In this document: one piece after another, positions 55,901 to 62,221 of the stretch
Position numbering within the stretch: the stretch's first letter is position 1
Layout: every line of letters begins with the position of its first letter
Assembly (NCBI GenBank): GCA_965222535.1
Contig: OZ244957.1
Span: 868,001 to 932,000 of the forward strand
DNA: 64,000 nucleotides
Direction of reading: 5' to 3'
From: G965222535 sp965222535
GTDB lineage: Bacteria; Pseudomonadota; Gammaproteobacteria; HK1
Notes under the pieces: model-generated
Database searches by the model: none
Told to the model about the DNA's origin: nothing
The model's input: only the letters and a program-made list of their open reading frames with translations
Program-made: the position numbers and the translations under genes

Positions 55901-56741
55901 TAAGGTATCCTGAGTAGCTGGTGTTGTCCTTTCCTAGATTCTCTACGTTATCTCGCGACACATCCGCGCAAGAGATGAGCAAAGAGATGCCTCTGGTAAT
56001 CGCATCTCGCACCGGCTGGGTACGGTCACAAATGCCTACCTGAATACGCGCCGTTGTGACCGCGTCAAAAACGCCGTTACTGGTAGCCAAGATCAGGGTA
56101 TAGCTGGGGGTAAGCATCACATCTTCTCCGCCACTGCCGATATAGCGCAATGCCCTCTCTGCGGTCAGGGTAAATCTGTCAGTATCACCGCCTATAATGC
56201 TATAGGTAAGGCTATCCCCTAGGGAGTCGGTTGCTGTTAGCGTACCCACCACCACTCCGGGGGAGGTCGGCCCCAGTCTGAACATTACTTCGCTGTCAGC
56301 AAGAAGGGGGATGATTGGTACTTCTAAACTGAGGCTGCTATCGTTAATCGTTACGATTACCTCGGCAGTGGTGGATCCCCCTCCCCCTTGGCTGCTACTC
56401 GCCAGCACCGTCAGGGTGTAGCTGGGAGTGATCTCAAAGTCCTCTCCGCTGCCAATGTAGCTCACCACTCCGCTGCTATAATTGACTTCAAAGCTCGAAT
56501 ACAAGTCAACGTTAGCAGTGGACAGGTGGTATGTTATGTTGTCGGTGCCAGTGGCATAGACGGTACCGATGGTCACTTTGTTCACCGAGCCGTCGCGGTT
56601 CTCGTCCAAAGCGAACGTGAACGCCGGTGGGCTGAACTCCAGCGTCTGAGCCATCACCGAAGGCGCAACCGACAACAACACCCAGCTTATCAGTGCCAAT
56701 ATCCAGCCATAACAACCGGTAAGGGACCGCGGTCTATTCAT
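46998..56741 (-). CDS. giant cadherin/leucine-rich-repeat autotransporter-type adhesin
   Basis: About 3247 residues. ATG 56741 gives a clean signal peptide (MNRPRSLTGCYGWILALISW then VLLSVAPSVMAQ); an ATG at 56786 adds 15 residues. About 20 cadherin-like units of 96-105 residues follow, each with Y.F.(L/I)(P/A)ENQ, SYIG.GEDFE, YTLTVQA.D and V.I.NLND, the last resembling calcium-binding inter-domain linkers. Two LRR blocks interrupt the early units (about 55850-55580 and 54500-54080; LDLRDNNL, LNLSHNRL). The last ~450 residues (after about 48420) are alternating strands ending in aromatic NFW, as in autotransporter barrels. Likely exported by Sec, assembled by SurA/BAM and used for adhesion, possibly to host cells. 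The plus-strand frames over it are artefacts. Confidence 0.93.
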   Translation of the reverse strand: MNRPRSLTGCYGWILALISWVLLSVAPSVMAQTLEFSPPAFTFALDENRDGSVNKVTIGTVYATGTDNITYHLSTANVDLYSSFEVNYSSGVVSYIGSGEDFEITPSYTLTVLASSSQGGGGSTTAEVIVTINDSSLSLEVPIIPLLADSEVMFRLGPTSPGVVVGTLTATDSLGDSLTYSIIGGDTDRFTLTAERALRYIGSGGEDVMLTPSYTLILATSNGVFDAVTTARIQVGICDRTQPVRDAITRGISLLISCADVSRDNVENLGKDNTSYSGYLTEEINGSGITNLKFWDFYGLRNVGPGIDLSNNQLKSLPASLFRDMTVLTDISLKGNQLSNLPEGMLAGPQDILRLDLRDNNLYSFPKRLFSGLNTGFSDSILGLQLEGNPGASFSIVLVPEGVEGGRLQVRSSHHTPRVITVDWLASGSPSGAASESGTVTIDTGTDTGSAPIQAADHTTVTLSSPAFVGGSATGLDVIVSSPPIFIGHPYVFTLVENQAGAQTPAVIGTVTANTADGGSLTYSLSVGDSSRFVVSANSGVISYIGSGEDFESIPSYTLTVQATDNAVATASASATVTVMINNINDHPPVFTTTNYQFTLKGTRYTPAAAVLGTVLALDPDGDLIAYSLIAGGDGRFVADVNGEVRYIGEGEDVTFSRNSYTLRLSASDGSDAATTAVSIRVVVGVCDRIQPVQQAILSNLLVENCGEVTLEQLSSITDNIFEGASPSSNQSITSLRSWEFAGLTGVVAATIDLSNNLLSTLPDGLFDDLQNVQQLDLQKNRLMGLPEGIFSRLANNLRILNLSHNRLSSLPMDALHLGELENIDLSYNYIKGEVYADIDGTYYEPVSPRLFDSTGTYIEGVTRYRLPGGLFAGMTSLSIINLENNYSTPLALDLNQITYPPDTDVINPYKVYLQGERIDGTILLQVISSEAVTALEVEWRADDDPSGNGDFQTGSVTIAAGTTTSAPITLNRNSYVRFNVTGAKFTNYDGSGDTEYSKGFQLGSLNTVTLGGIGEDIKITPGFTGTPYIFSLAENRPGTPAAPIGTIVAVPFFEVAVTYSLSVGDTTLFSIGTASGVLSYIGAGEDFETRSDAYALTVQATDSESSALSATAQVTVAILNLNDNTPAFELTAYAFTVAENLTGASVVIGSVIATDPDGATVTYSLNVGDTPLFSIGTTSGVLSYIGAGEDFETRSDAYTLTVQASDAGPNVLFVTAQVTVSIENLNDNPPAFELTAYTFALPENQVGPVGTVSATDADGGSLTYSVSGDDSSLFSVANASGVLSYIGAGEDFETRSDAYTLTVQASDAGPNVLFVTAQVTVSITNLNDNPPAFDMTAYTFSIPENQAGPELIGSVSASDADAGSAAPTYSVSGDDSSLFSVANASGVLSYIGAGEDFETRSDAYTLTVQASDAGPNVLFVTAQVTVSITNLNDNPPAFDMTAYTFSIPENQAGSVPIGTVSASDADAGSAAPTYSVSVDDSSLFSVANASGVLSYIGAGEDFETRSDAYTLTVQASDAGPNVLFVTAQVTVSIENLNDNPPAFELTAYTFALPENQVGPVGTVSATDADGGSLTYSVSGDDSSLFSVANASGVLSYIGAGEDFETRSDAYTLTVQASDAGPNVLFVTAQVTVSITNLNDNPPAFDMTAYTFSIPENQAGPELIGSVSASDADAGSAAPTYSVSGDDSSLFSIGTTSGVLSYIGAGEDFETRSDAYTLTVQASDAGPNVLFVTAQVTVSITNLNDNPPAFDMTAYTFSIPENQAGSVPIGTVSASDADAGSAAPTYSVSVDDSSLFSVANASGVISYIGNGEDFESISNYTLTVQASDTGPNVLFATAQVTVSITNLNDNTPAFGMTAYTFALPENRSGTPVAHQVGTVSATDADGSAPTYSLRAGDSSLFSIGTASGVLSYIGSGEDFEAHSAAYILTVQASDSVLFATAQVTVSIADVDDNLPVFALARYDFTLAENQTGMLMAHALGDVTATSPSGVAPIYSLTGGDSDRFSIAANNGALSYVGAGEDFESTPSYTLTVQANDANDSGLFVTTVVTVSITNLNDNPPAFGMTAYTFSIPENQAGPELIGSVSASDADGGSPTYSVSVGDSSLFRVATNSGVISYIGAGEDFETRSDAYTLTVQASDAGPNVLFVTAQVTVSITNLNDNPPAFDMTAYTFSIPENQAGPELIGSVSASDADAGSAAPTYSVSGDDSSLFSIGTTSGVLSYIGNGEDFESISNYTLTVQASDTGPNVLFATAQVTVSITNLNDNTPIFSTFAYTFSIPENQAGSVPIGTVIATDADGGSPTYSVSVGDSSLFSVANASGVISYIGSGEDFEAHSDAYILTVQASDSVLFATAQVTVAIENLNDTPPAFDMTAYTFSIPENQAGSVPIGTVTATDADGGSPTYSVSVGDSSLFRVATNSGVISYIGSGEDFEAHSDAYILTVQASDSVLFATAQVTVTIENLNDTPPAFDMTAYTFTVAENQSGAANPEGIGSVIATDPDGTAVTYSLNVGDTTLFSIGTTSGVLSYIGAGEDFESTPGYTLTVQASDAGPSDLFATAQVTVSITNLNDNTPIFSTFAYTFSIPENQAGSVSIGSVTATDADGDTLSYSLLISVGSDRFSIAATSGTLSYIGNGENFESGTSYALNVRVSGGGEMMMTMVTVTVTDVEEALVFAPASYTFTVAENQSGTATPVGIGSVIATDPDGAAVAYSLNVGDTTLFSIGTTSGVLSYIGAGEDFESTPGYTLTVQASDSSTQVVFAAVTVTVTDVLEVVDLHTQMMRMALAQISQNIGAGAVDSIGGRFVAAPQVTISGYALKGWQYRRLTRWMQEGYWQSMGTWDGVERAVSWDDINLDTQWKQFKDKLLSGTSFLVSLGAAEGERRTGLEGWSLWGKGRVSGSRYVDGGIQLSSRLVSGYLGVDYQVSDRLLLGVAVSQSRSDGRSEMAADGSNRTAIDTELTSVYPYLRWRSKDGFDAWGAIGRGAGEVEVRDAVQEPLVVDLEMDAVVFGLEQKLVTVEGVRVSLKADGFAVQLQSDKAFRLNATDSGSHRLRTALALAGSHRWSPSGNARFFGGVELGARVDGGDAVAGRGLDMGISFGYANPDKGLEAHSQARFLIAHSKEYSDWGLDVIVGLQPVGHLGRGLALALEPGWGQAATAIGSLWKEGVASLKPSVGGGRGFIPDRTRFSVRYGLHYRRALWSPFAEAGMKRDALSVLKLGLRVNTPRLQVEVFGNQDQTIGIKSLFNFW
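51453..53318 (-). repeat. tandem 933-bp duplication of three cadherin units
   Basis: 51453-52385 and 52386-53318 each encode one 101-residue and two 105-residue units (ENQVGPVGTV, ENQAGPELIGSV, ENQAGSVPIGTV) and differ at only a few bases over most of their length. Period 933 bp equals 311 codons, so the frame is kept. Single ~315-bp units repeat across 48500-53600 with lower identity. Confidence 0.85.
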
Positions 56742-57000
56742 GATGATAGCGTAATGGTCATGTGCCAAATAGTCGTTGTGATGCATTTAGGAAAGCTCGG
56801 AATGAAATGAGTAGGACCACTTGATCCAGCAACCGCATAAACCGCTTGCTGGCTTTTCGTACGCTACAACAAAGTCGAAGCCTCAATTGTGATAGCGAAC
56901 GAGCAGTCGTTACAGTGGCAGGTAGCGCAAGCACGTCAAAGGCAACGACAAAACCGGCATTGGAAGCCTCCCGTTGATCATCCGTGGAGGTGCCTACGCA

Positions 57001-57075
57001 GAAAATCGGCAAATTCAGAAATATCCCTAAGGGACGTTTCTGAATGGAGGGATAGGAACATTTTAGCTTTGATGA
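57001..57075 (+). repeat. R3 repeat copy
   Basis: GAAAATCGGCAAATTCAGAAATATCCC, CTAAGGGACGTTTCTGAATGG, AACATTTTAGCTTTG. It is preceded by GAGGTGCCTACGC, which also precedes the 24908 copy (GAGGCGCCTACGT), so the true left end may be further upstream. 56787-56980 has no gene or repeat I recognise. Confidence 0.7.
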
Positions 57076-57222
57076 TCTCACAAAAGTTCCAATTGAGCCT
57101 TTTGGGTCATTATTAACGCCCCTAAATTAATTCGTAAAGTGTTGATATTCATGGATATTATTATTACGTACCAGAACCCCAAGATGAGCCGCGGATACTT
57201 ATTGCGAAACCATCAAAGAAGG
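57068..57222 (+). repeat. R4 repeat copy directly joined to R3
   Basis: GATGATCTCACAAAAGTTCC, ATTATTAACG, ATTCGTAAAGTG, TGATATTCATGGATATTATT, GCGGATACTTATTGCG, AAACCATCAAAG; same order as 31727-31882. Confidence 0.75.
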
Positions 57223-57282
57223 CTTAGCACAGAATCCATTTTTCATTGCCTGAGCGGGAGTAATGCCGCCCAGATTACTTTG

Positions 57283-57400
57283 TGGGGACATCGAAAAACC
57301 TCAACAGGATGGGGGATTGGGGGAAGGGAGATGATTGCATATAACATAAGCCATTGATTTATAAACCTTATACTCAATAGACAAGCCCCGCAGGATACCT
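57283..57400 (+). repeat. R1 repeat copy
   Basis: GGGACATCGAAAAACCTCAAC, GGGGGATTGGGGGAAGGG, ATATAACATAAG, CATTGATTTATAAACCTT, CAATAGACAAGCCCCGCAGG, ATACCTCC. R3, R4 and R1 lie one after another here. Confidence 0.85.
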
Positions 57401-57567
57401 CCTTGGCGTTTATACAATCATCCCGCACGGAACACGCTTATGCAATCAAAATCGATTCCAGATTAACACTGGTTGCGAGCTACGGCACACCCATTTTGAC
57501 ATCGCTTTCGTAGTATCAATCCGCTTCAAGACACCCACTATTCAAAGTATCAATTTACCATCAACAC

Positions 57568-58476
57568 TTAAAGTGCTCTGGAACGCGCTTCTTCGTACAC
57601 ATCGAAGTCTTGGGCATAGACTCTTTCGATTTTGCGCCTGATACCCTGGTCGCTTTCAACCACGTCGTGGAGGAAAGCGTATTGGCTATTCCTGTCGGCT
57701 AGCTGCGTAACCCCTCGCCAGTTGGCATAGTTGGCGTGTGCCAAGGAATACATGGCGCAAATTTTATCCAGAAAGGGAACATTGCGCCTTTGAAGGTGGT
57801 TTCGGATATTAGCTACGATAGTCTTTTCATAGACTGGCCGGGGCACCGCAGCCGCCATTGGTTTAGTAACTGTATTCATTTTGCCCAGCGAATGATCCAG
57901 CCCAAGGATCTTGCAGAGTTCACCAAATCCTTTGTCCAATTTTTCTTGGAGCAACACATAGTCAATATCGCTGAGCTGTAGTCCCTTGCGCTCCAAATAA
58001 AGATATTGGGGATATATATGGTGATCATAAAGCCGATCCGCCACGTAGTCCAAAAACAAGCTGAATGCTTTTTTGATGTTTTTGCTTGTGATTTCTTTGG
58101 ATCCCAGAGTGCGATACCATTTAGTTTGAACGGTTTCAATATGGTTGGTATGCTCCGGAAGATGGGATAAAAAGAAAAACCCCGAGATTGCCCTGTACAG
58201 CGGGTTTCTGATCACGACCAGTTTCGGGTAGTCGTGATGCGGTATCTCGGGGTAAGCAACTCTCAGGTGCATAAGGTTCACATCTTTTTCGGCTTGAGGC
58301 AATTTCCAAACCGTTTTTATACTGGCGGATGCGTTTTTGGGGATGCTTATGAAGAGAATTGGCGTCTTTGTAACCGCCGCGTCGGTGATATAGCACATCT
58401 TCCACCACCAATCGCTTTTGTTGGGCAACCACTTGTCATCTGGTTTAAAACCCAATTCTTCGGCACGGTTAGGCAT
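57568..58476 (-). CDS. sulfotransferase-family protein
   Basis: 302 residues from ATG 58476 (AGAGGGA nine bases upstream; an earlier in-frame start at 58518 is less likely). ILFISIPKNASASIKTVW is the 5'-phosphosulfate-binding loop (family form with K-N-A-S in place of K-T-G-T), and PKLVVIRNPLYRAISGFFFLSH is the 3'-phosphate motif (R-N-P...R..S). The rest (HIYPQYLYLERKGL, DYVLLQEKLDKGFGELCKILGL) follows the Sulfotransfer_2 pattern. It would move sulfate from PAPS onto a carbohydrate or other acceptor; the acceptor is unknown. It stands alone between repeats and an IS1 remnant. No cys genes for PAPS synthesis are in the window. Confidence 0.85.
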   Translation of the reverse strand: MPNRAEELGFKPDDKWLPNKSDWWWKMCYITDAAVTKTPILFISIPKNASASIKTVWKLPQAEKDVNLMHLRVAYPEIPHHDYPKLVVIRNPLYRAISGFFFLSHLPEHTNHIETVQTKWYRTLGSKEITSKNIKKAFSLFLDYVADRLYDHHIYPQYLYLERKGLQLSDIDYVLLQEKLDKGFGELCKILGLDHSLGKMNTVTKPMAAAVPRPVYEKTIVANIRNHLQRRNVPFLDKICAMYSLAHANYANWRGVTQLADRNSQYAFLHDVVESDQGIRRKIERVYAQDFDVYEEARSRAL

Positions 58477-58556
58477 GGATACAGTCCCTCTCTTCCGCCT
58501 CAAAGCGATCTGAAACACGCTTCTTCGTACAAAACACCTATGGCAAAAGAGGAGTG

Positions 58557-59129
58557 CATGATGATTATTGGCTCACAATATGGTGCTGGCAATTGTGCCA
58601 AAGACGGAATATAAAGGGCCGTCAACGCCATCAATGTAAAAGCTGCGGATGCAGACATACGCCGGATTCTGAAGTGTAGTTACGTTGCTGTGTACAATTG
58701 GATCAAGGCGTTTGGCGAAGCCGCACAGGAGATCCGATCAGATGCCCAGCCAGACATTGTGGAAACCGATGAAACGCATACCTATATCGGCTCAAAAAAA
58801 CGCCTGCTGGATCTAGATTGCTGTTGATCGACATGGGAAAAGGTTCATCAACAGCGGATTGGGTAGGCATGACACAGCCACCGGGCGGCGACTATGGAAC
58901 CTCTTGCAAGATAGGAACATCGGGCGACGAATTATTGGCAGCCTTATGAGCATTTTGTTCCTCAGCAGAGGTACACTCAATCCAAAGCACAGACCTATAG
59001 CGTTGAAGGTTACAACAGTCTGCTCCGACATTTTCTTGCACGGCTGTGGAAAGAAACGAGGGGTTAGCGCAAAAGCATATTGATGATCCACTTCTCCATC
59101 AGGCTCTTGATGCTTAAATGGAATCATTA
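58557..59129 (+). pseudogene. IS1-family transposase remnant, multiply frameshifted
   Basis: Translating across shifts gives GSQYGAGNCAKDGI, then GRQRHQCKSCGC (InsA zinc-finger/HTH region), VAVYNWIKAFGEAAQEI, DIVETDETHTYIGSKK (first catalytic Asp region), LLLIDMGKRFINS, GRHDTATGRRLWNLLQD and EGYNSLLRHFLARLWK with LLMLKWNH at the end, all in IS1 order. At least four frame changes and stops show it is dead. Terminal inverted repeats were not identified. 59130-59441 holds no gene. Confidence 0.8.
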
Positions 59130-59441
59130 ATTATATGCTGAAAGCTTTACGCTAGAGAGGTATAAGGGTTGTGAGAAGAGGTATGAAGTTCTTTTTCAGG
59201 CGTTTAGGCACAGACTGCCTTAAAAAGAGGCAGTGATGTCCTCATTGGTTGGAAATAACCTGTTAGATCTATCCGCTTTCTGTTCAATTTCCCTATTTTG
59301 GACGCACTTACCCCGTCAGCGCCCAACATTCTTTTTGAAGATTAGCGGCCCGCTTCCAATGCCTCGGCCTGAAGACCCCATCTTAGCAGGTATTTCTGGG
59401 CATCCACCCACCTGTCACGCTTGCGATTTAAATCCAAGAGT

Positions 59442-59468
59442 AGAGCGGGCGCAGAAAGCGCCCGCTCT
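59442..59468 (-). terminator. strong hairpin terminator after the substrate-binding protein gene
   Basis: AGAGCGGGCGC (59442-59452) pairs perfectly with GCGCCCGCTCT (59458-59468) around a 5-base loop, 22 bases past the stop of the minus-strand gene. The T-run is clearer on the plus side, so it may act both ways. Confidence 0.75.
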
Positions 59469-59490
59469 TTGTTGCAAGATACCCGCGTAA

Positions 59491-61059
59491 TCAGGCAAAC
59501 CACCAACGTTTGCAGATTCTTGAGTTGTCAAGCGTCCACAAGTTGCCGACCGCTTCGCCATGCGCGAGTTTGTTGGAATGGGCGTCGATGTAGTTCGCAT
59601 ACATCGGTATCACCACGCCGCCTTCCTCAGAGCACAGACGTTGCATCTCATAGTAGATGTTGCGCCGCCGCGCGGTATTCAACTCGACGCGTCCCTCCAG
59701 CAATAAGCGCTGGAAATCGTAGTTGTACCAAGAGGTGTCGTTCCACGGAACACCGATTTCGTAGGCGGTAGAGAACATCCAGTCCTCGGTCGCGCGCCCC
59801 GACCAATAACAGGCGCTCCATGGCTTTTTCAGCCACACATTCGACCAGTAACCATCCGCTGGCTCCTGTATGACATCAATCATAATGCCGCTCGCACGGG
59901 CCGAGTTCTGATACAACTGGGCCGCATCAATGGCGCCGTTAAAAGCCGCATTGGAAGCCGATAGATCAATCTTCAGGGACGACATGCCAGCGAGTTTCAG
60001 GTAATACTTTGACTTGTCCGGATCGTATTCGGTCTGCGGAATAAAGTTGCCCGCATGGTACTGGTTGGCCGGGCCGATCGGATGATCGTTGGCAACCGCG
60101 CCATGCCCCAGTAGGATTTTATCGACCAGCTCCTGCCGGTTTACGCCGTATTTCACCGCTTTACGCACGTTGACATCGTTAAACGGGCTAACATAGGTCA
60201 GCATCGGGAAGGTATAGTGCTGGTTGCCGGTTACCTCAAGGATAGTGATCGCCGGATTGGCACTGACCAGCGGGATCGAACGCTTGTCAAGGTTGTTGAT
60301 GGCATCAACCTGGTTGGTCACCAAGGCGGTGGTGCGCGCCGAATCGTCACTGATGGCGATCGCCTCAATTTCGTCAAACCAACCACCAGTGCTCTCATGG
60401 TGATGACCGCCAACACGTTTAACAACCGTGCGTACACCTGGGTCAAAACTGACCACCTGATAGGGGCCGGTGCCGATGCCGTTGGCAATCGCTTCATCGA
60501 TCATGCCCGCCGGGTAGATCAGGATATGGTAGTCGGAAACCAGATAGGGAAAGTCGGCATTGCCCGATTTCAGCGTGAACTGAACTTGGTAGTCGCTCAT
60601 CTTGGTCATTTTCTGAACCGCAGAGACGATCGGTTTAGCCGCCGATTTAGCACCCTCGGCAACATGCATTTGGAATGACTCAATGACATCATCGGCACCA
60701 AAGGATTTGCCGTTGTGGAACCTTACCCCGCGGCGCAGATTGAAAGTCCAAGTCTTGGCGTCAGCCGAGGCTTCCCAGTCCTTGGCCAATTCACCGACCA
60801 ATTCGCCATTGGACTTGACTTCAGTTAAGCATTCAAACACGCAGCCCTGCGCCATGTTGATCATGTAGCTGTCAGAATGCGTACGCCCATCCCAAGTATC
60901 CGAAGTGTTAGCACCTTTGAGGCCAATTCTGAGCTTCCCGCCACGTTTAGGGGCGGCGGAAGCAGTTGCCGGGATCAGCGCTGGCGCAACCCCAGCGGTT
61001 GTCATAACTCCACTGGCGGCAGTCGCTTTAAGTAGTTCTCGTCTGGTGAGTTTCAGCAT
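59491..61059 (-). CDS. ABC transporter substrate-binding protein, family 5 (peptide/nickel type), Tat-exported
   Basis: 522 residues from ATG 61059 (AAGGA upstream; an in-frame ATG nine bases earlier is possible). The signal MLKLTRRELLKATAASG has a twin-arginine motif followed by a hydrophobic core and TASA cleavage region. The mature part has GGKLRIGLKG, KDWEASADAKTWTFNLRRGVRFHNGKSFGADDVIESF, IGTGPYQVVSFDPG and PFNDVNVRKAVKYGVNRQELVDKILLGHG, typical of DppA/OppA-like cluster C proteins. It binds a solute in the periplasm for a partner permease. No permease or ATPase gene adjoins, so the cognate transporter must be elsewhere or lost. Confidence 0.93.
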   Translation of the reverse strand: MLKLTRRELLKATAASGVMTTAGVAPALIPATASAAPKRGGKLRIGLKGANTSDTWDGRTHSDSYMINMAQGCVFECLTEVKSNGELVGELAKDWEASADAKTWTFNLRRGVRFHNGKSFGADDVIESFQMHVAEGAKSAAKPIVSAVQKMTKMSDYQVQFTLKSGNADFPYLVSDYHILIYPAGMIDEAIANGIGTGPYQVVSFDPGVRTVVKRVGGHHHESTGGWFDEIEAIAISDDSARTTALVTNQVDAINNLDKRSIPLVSANPAITILEVTGNQHYTFPMLTYVSPFNDVNVRKAVKYGVNRQELVDKILLGHGAVANDHPIGPANQYHAGNFIPQTEYDPDKSKYYLKLAGMSSLKIDLSASNAAFNGAIDAAQLYQNSARASGIMIDVIQEPADGYWSNVWLKKPWSACYWSGRATEDWMFSTAYEIGVPWNDTSWYNYDFQRLLLEGRVELNTARRRNIYYEMQRLCSEEGGVVIPMYANYIDAHSNKLAHGEAVGNLWTLDNSRICKRWWFA

Positions 61060-61371
61060 TGTTATCAAGTCCTTTATGACAGTAACCGCGCTGCATCAGT
61101 GCATGTTCACTTGCGCTGATGCAGCTACGATTCTTTAGTGTGTGATAATGGTAAGGGATTGCTACTTATCGATAGATAACCTATAGCTCAAGGCATCTCT
61201 TCGTCCACCCTTGCAACCTAATCTCGCCATTGCACTGTCCAAAATACCAGAGTGAAGAACAGCGTCAAGAGCCCCTGGTTATCTGCAGCGCGGATGCAGT
61301 CTTGCGGCTGTAGCCACCACGAAGCAATGCCCGTAGCAAACCTATCCTCCTCAAGCGCTGCACCGTTCAAC

Positions 61372-61560
61372 CGTATCTTGAGTTAGGCTTCAGAGCAATT
61401 GGGCATATCCTGAACGGAAGCAATGTCAGTGCGATGCAATGGCTCAAGGGTCTCGGCAACACCATTGAGTCGCTGAGAACTCAAAAGAGGCACCGCGCAA
61501 GCAAACATTACAAAAATGGATGAAATGCGAGCATTACTTGGCTCGCTTATCACCGTAAAA
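61372..61560 (+). pseudogene. fragment of an IS1-like transposase
   Basis: YLELGFRAIGHILNGSNVSAMQWLKGLGNTIES resembles the helix-turn-helix part of IS1-type transposases, followed in another frame by MDEMRALLGS, the place of the first catalytic Asp. It is too short and shifted to be functional. 61060-61371 shows nothing I can name. 61561-61857 is likewise without a recognised gene. Confidence 0.55.
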
Positions 61561-61857
61561 CACCCTGCTACTCAAAAGAGCCCTGAACTCCTTAGGAACC
61601 CTAGGAACCTTGAGATACTTCAGGCAACATTAAACATGTTCTGCTTACAAGAACCAGCAATGCCTACTTACTCCGAGAGTAGCAACCCCATGGTAAATAC
61701 GAACAGACAGCCTGATCACTACAATCAGGATGGTGTCAAGTCTACCGTATTCAGCACCGTTGTCAACCATCGGGTGTCCATCTGCTGAATGAGGCACAGA
61801 TGGGCACGGGTGGGCATGAATGCTTCGAGGTGCCCTGTTGCATTTTTCCTACAATAA

Positions 61858-61957
61858 GCTGTAATTTTAAGTACATTTGCTAATTTAAGTACACTTCATC
61901 TGTAATTCTAAGTACACTTCATCTGTAATTTGTACACTTCATCTGTAATTTTTTAAC
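61858..61957 (+). repeat. short tandem repeat array (AAGTACACTTCATCTGTAATT)
   Basis: TGTAATTTTAAGTACATTTGC, TAATTTAAGTACACTTCATC, TGTAATTCTAAGTACACTTC, ATCTGTAATTTGTACACTTC, ATCTGTAATTTTTTAAC: four to five units of about 20 bp with slight variation, ending just before a ribosome-binding site and gene. Multiple short direct repeats starting with TGTAA are like one end of IS21-type elements; alternatively they are operator or iteron sites. Confidence 0.65.
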
Positions 61958-61970
61958 AAAGGAGCGGTTT

Positions 61971-62216
61971 ATGTGGATCAAATCCAGCCTATGGAAGACC
62001 CTCAACAACATCCGTCATCTATTTTTCGATCCTCCTATTGACAAGAAAGATATTGTTCGCGGCATAGCCCAAAGCAGCAGTGCCGGCAATGTTAATATCC
62101 GGCAGGGCAACATCCTGTTCCCCGATGACCGGCAACGTTTGCTGGAAGAGCGAGGGAAGCTCCCCCCGGTCAGCGAACAAATCAAGAAGCATTATCGTTC
62201 GTTGGTAGAACGATAG
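61971..62216 (+). CDS. hypothetical 81-residue protein
   Basis: Good AAAGGAG ribosome-binding site seven bases before ATG 61971. The sequence is hydrophilic, with SSAGNVNIRQGNILFPDD in the middle and a charged helical end (RQRLLEERGKLPPVSEQIKKHYRSLVER). I do not recognise a family. It is followed five bases after its stop by the start of a decayed gene on the same strand, so the two were probably an operon. Confidence 0.6.
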   Translation: MWIKSSLWKTLNNIRHLFFDPPIDKKDIVRGIAQSSSAGNVNIRQGNILFPDDRQRLLEERGKLPPVSEQIKKHYRSLVER

Positions 62217-62221
62217 CACCT

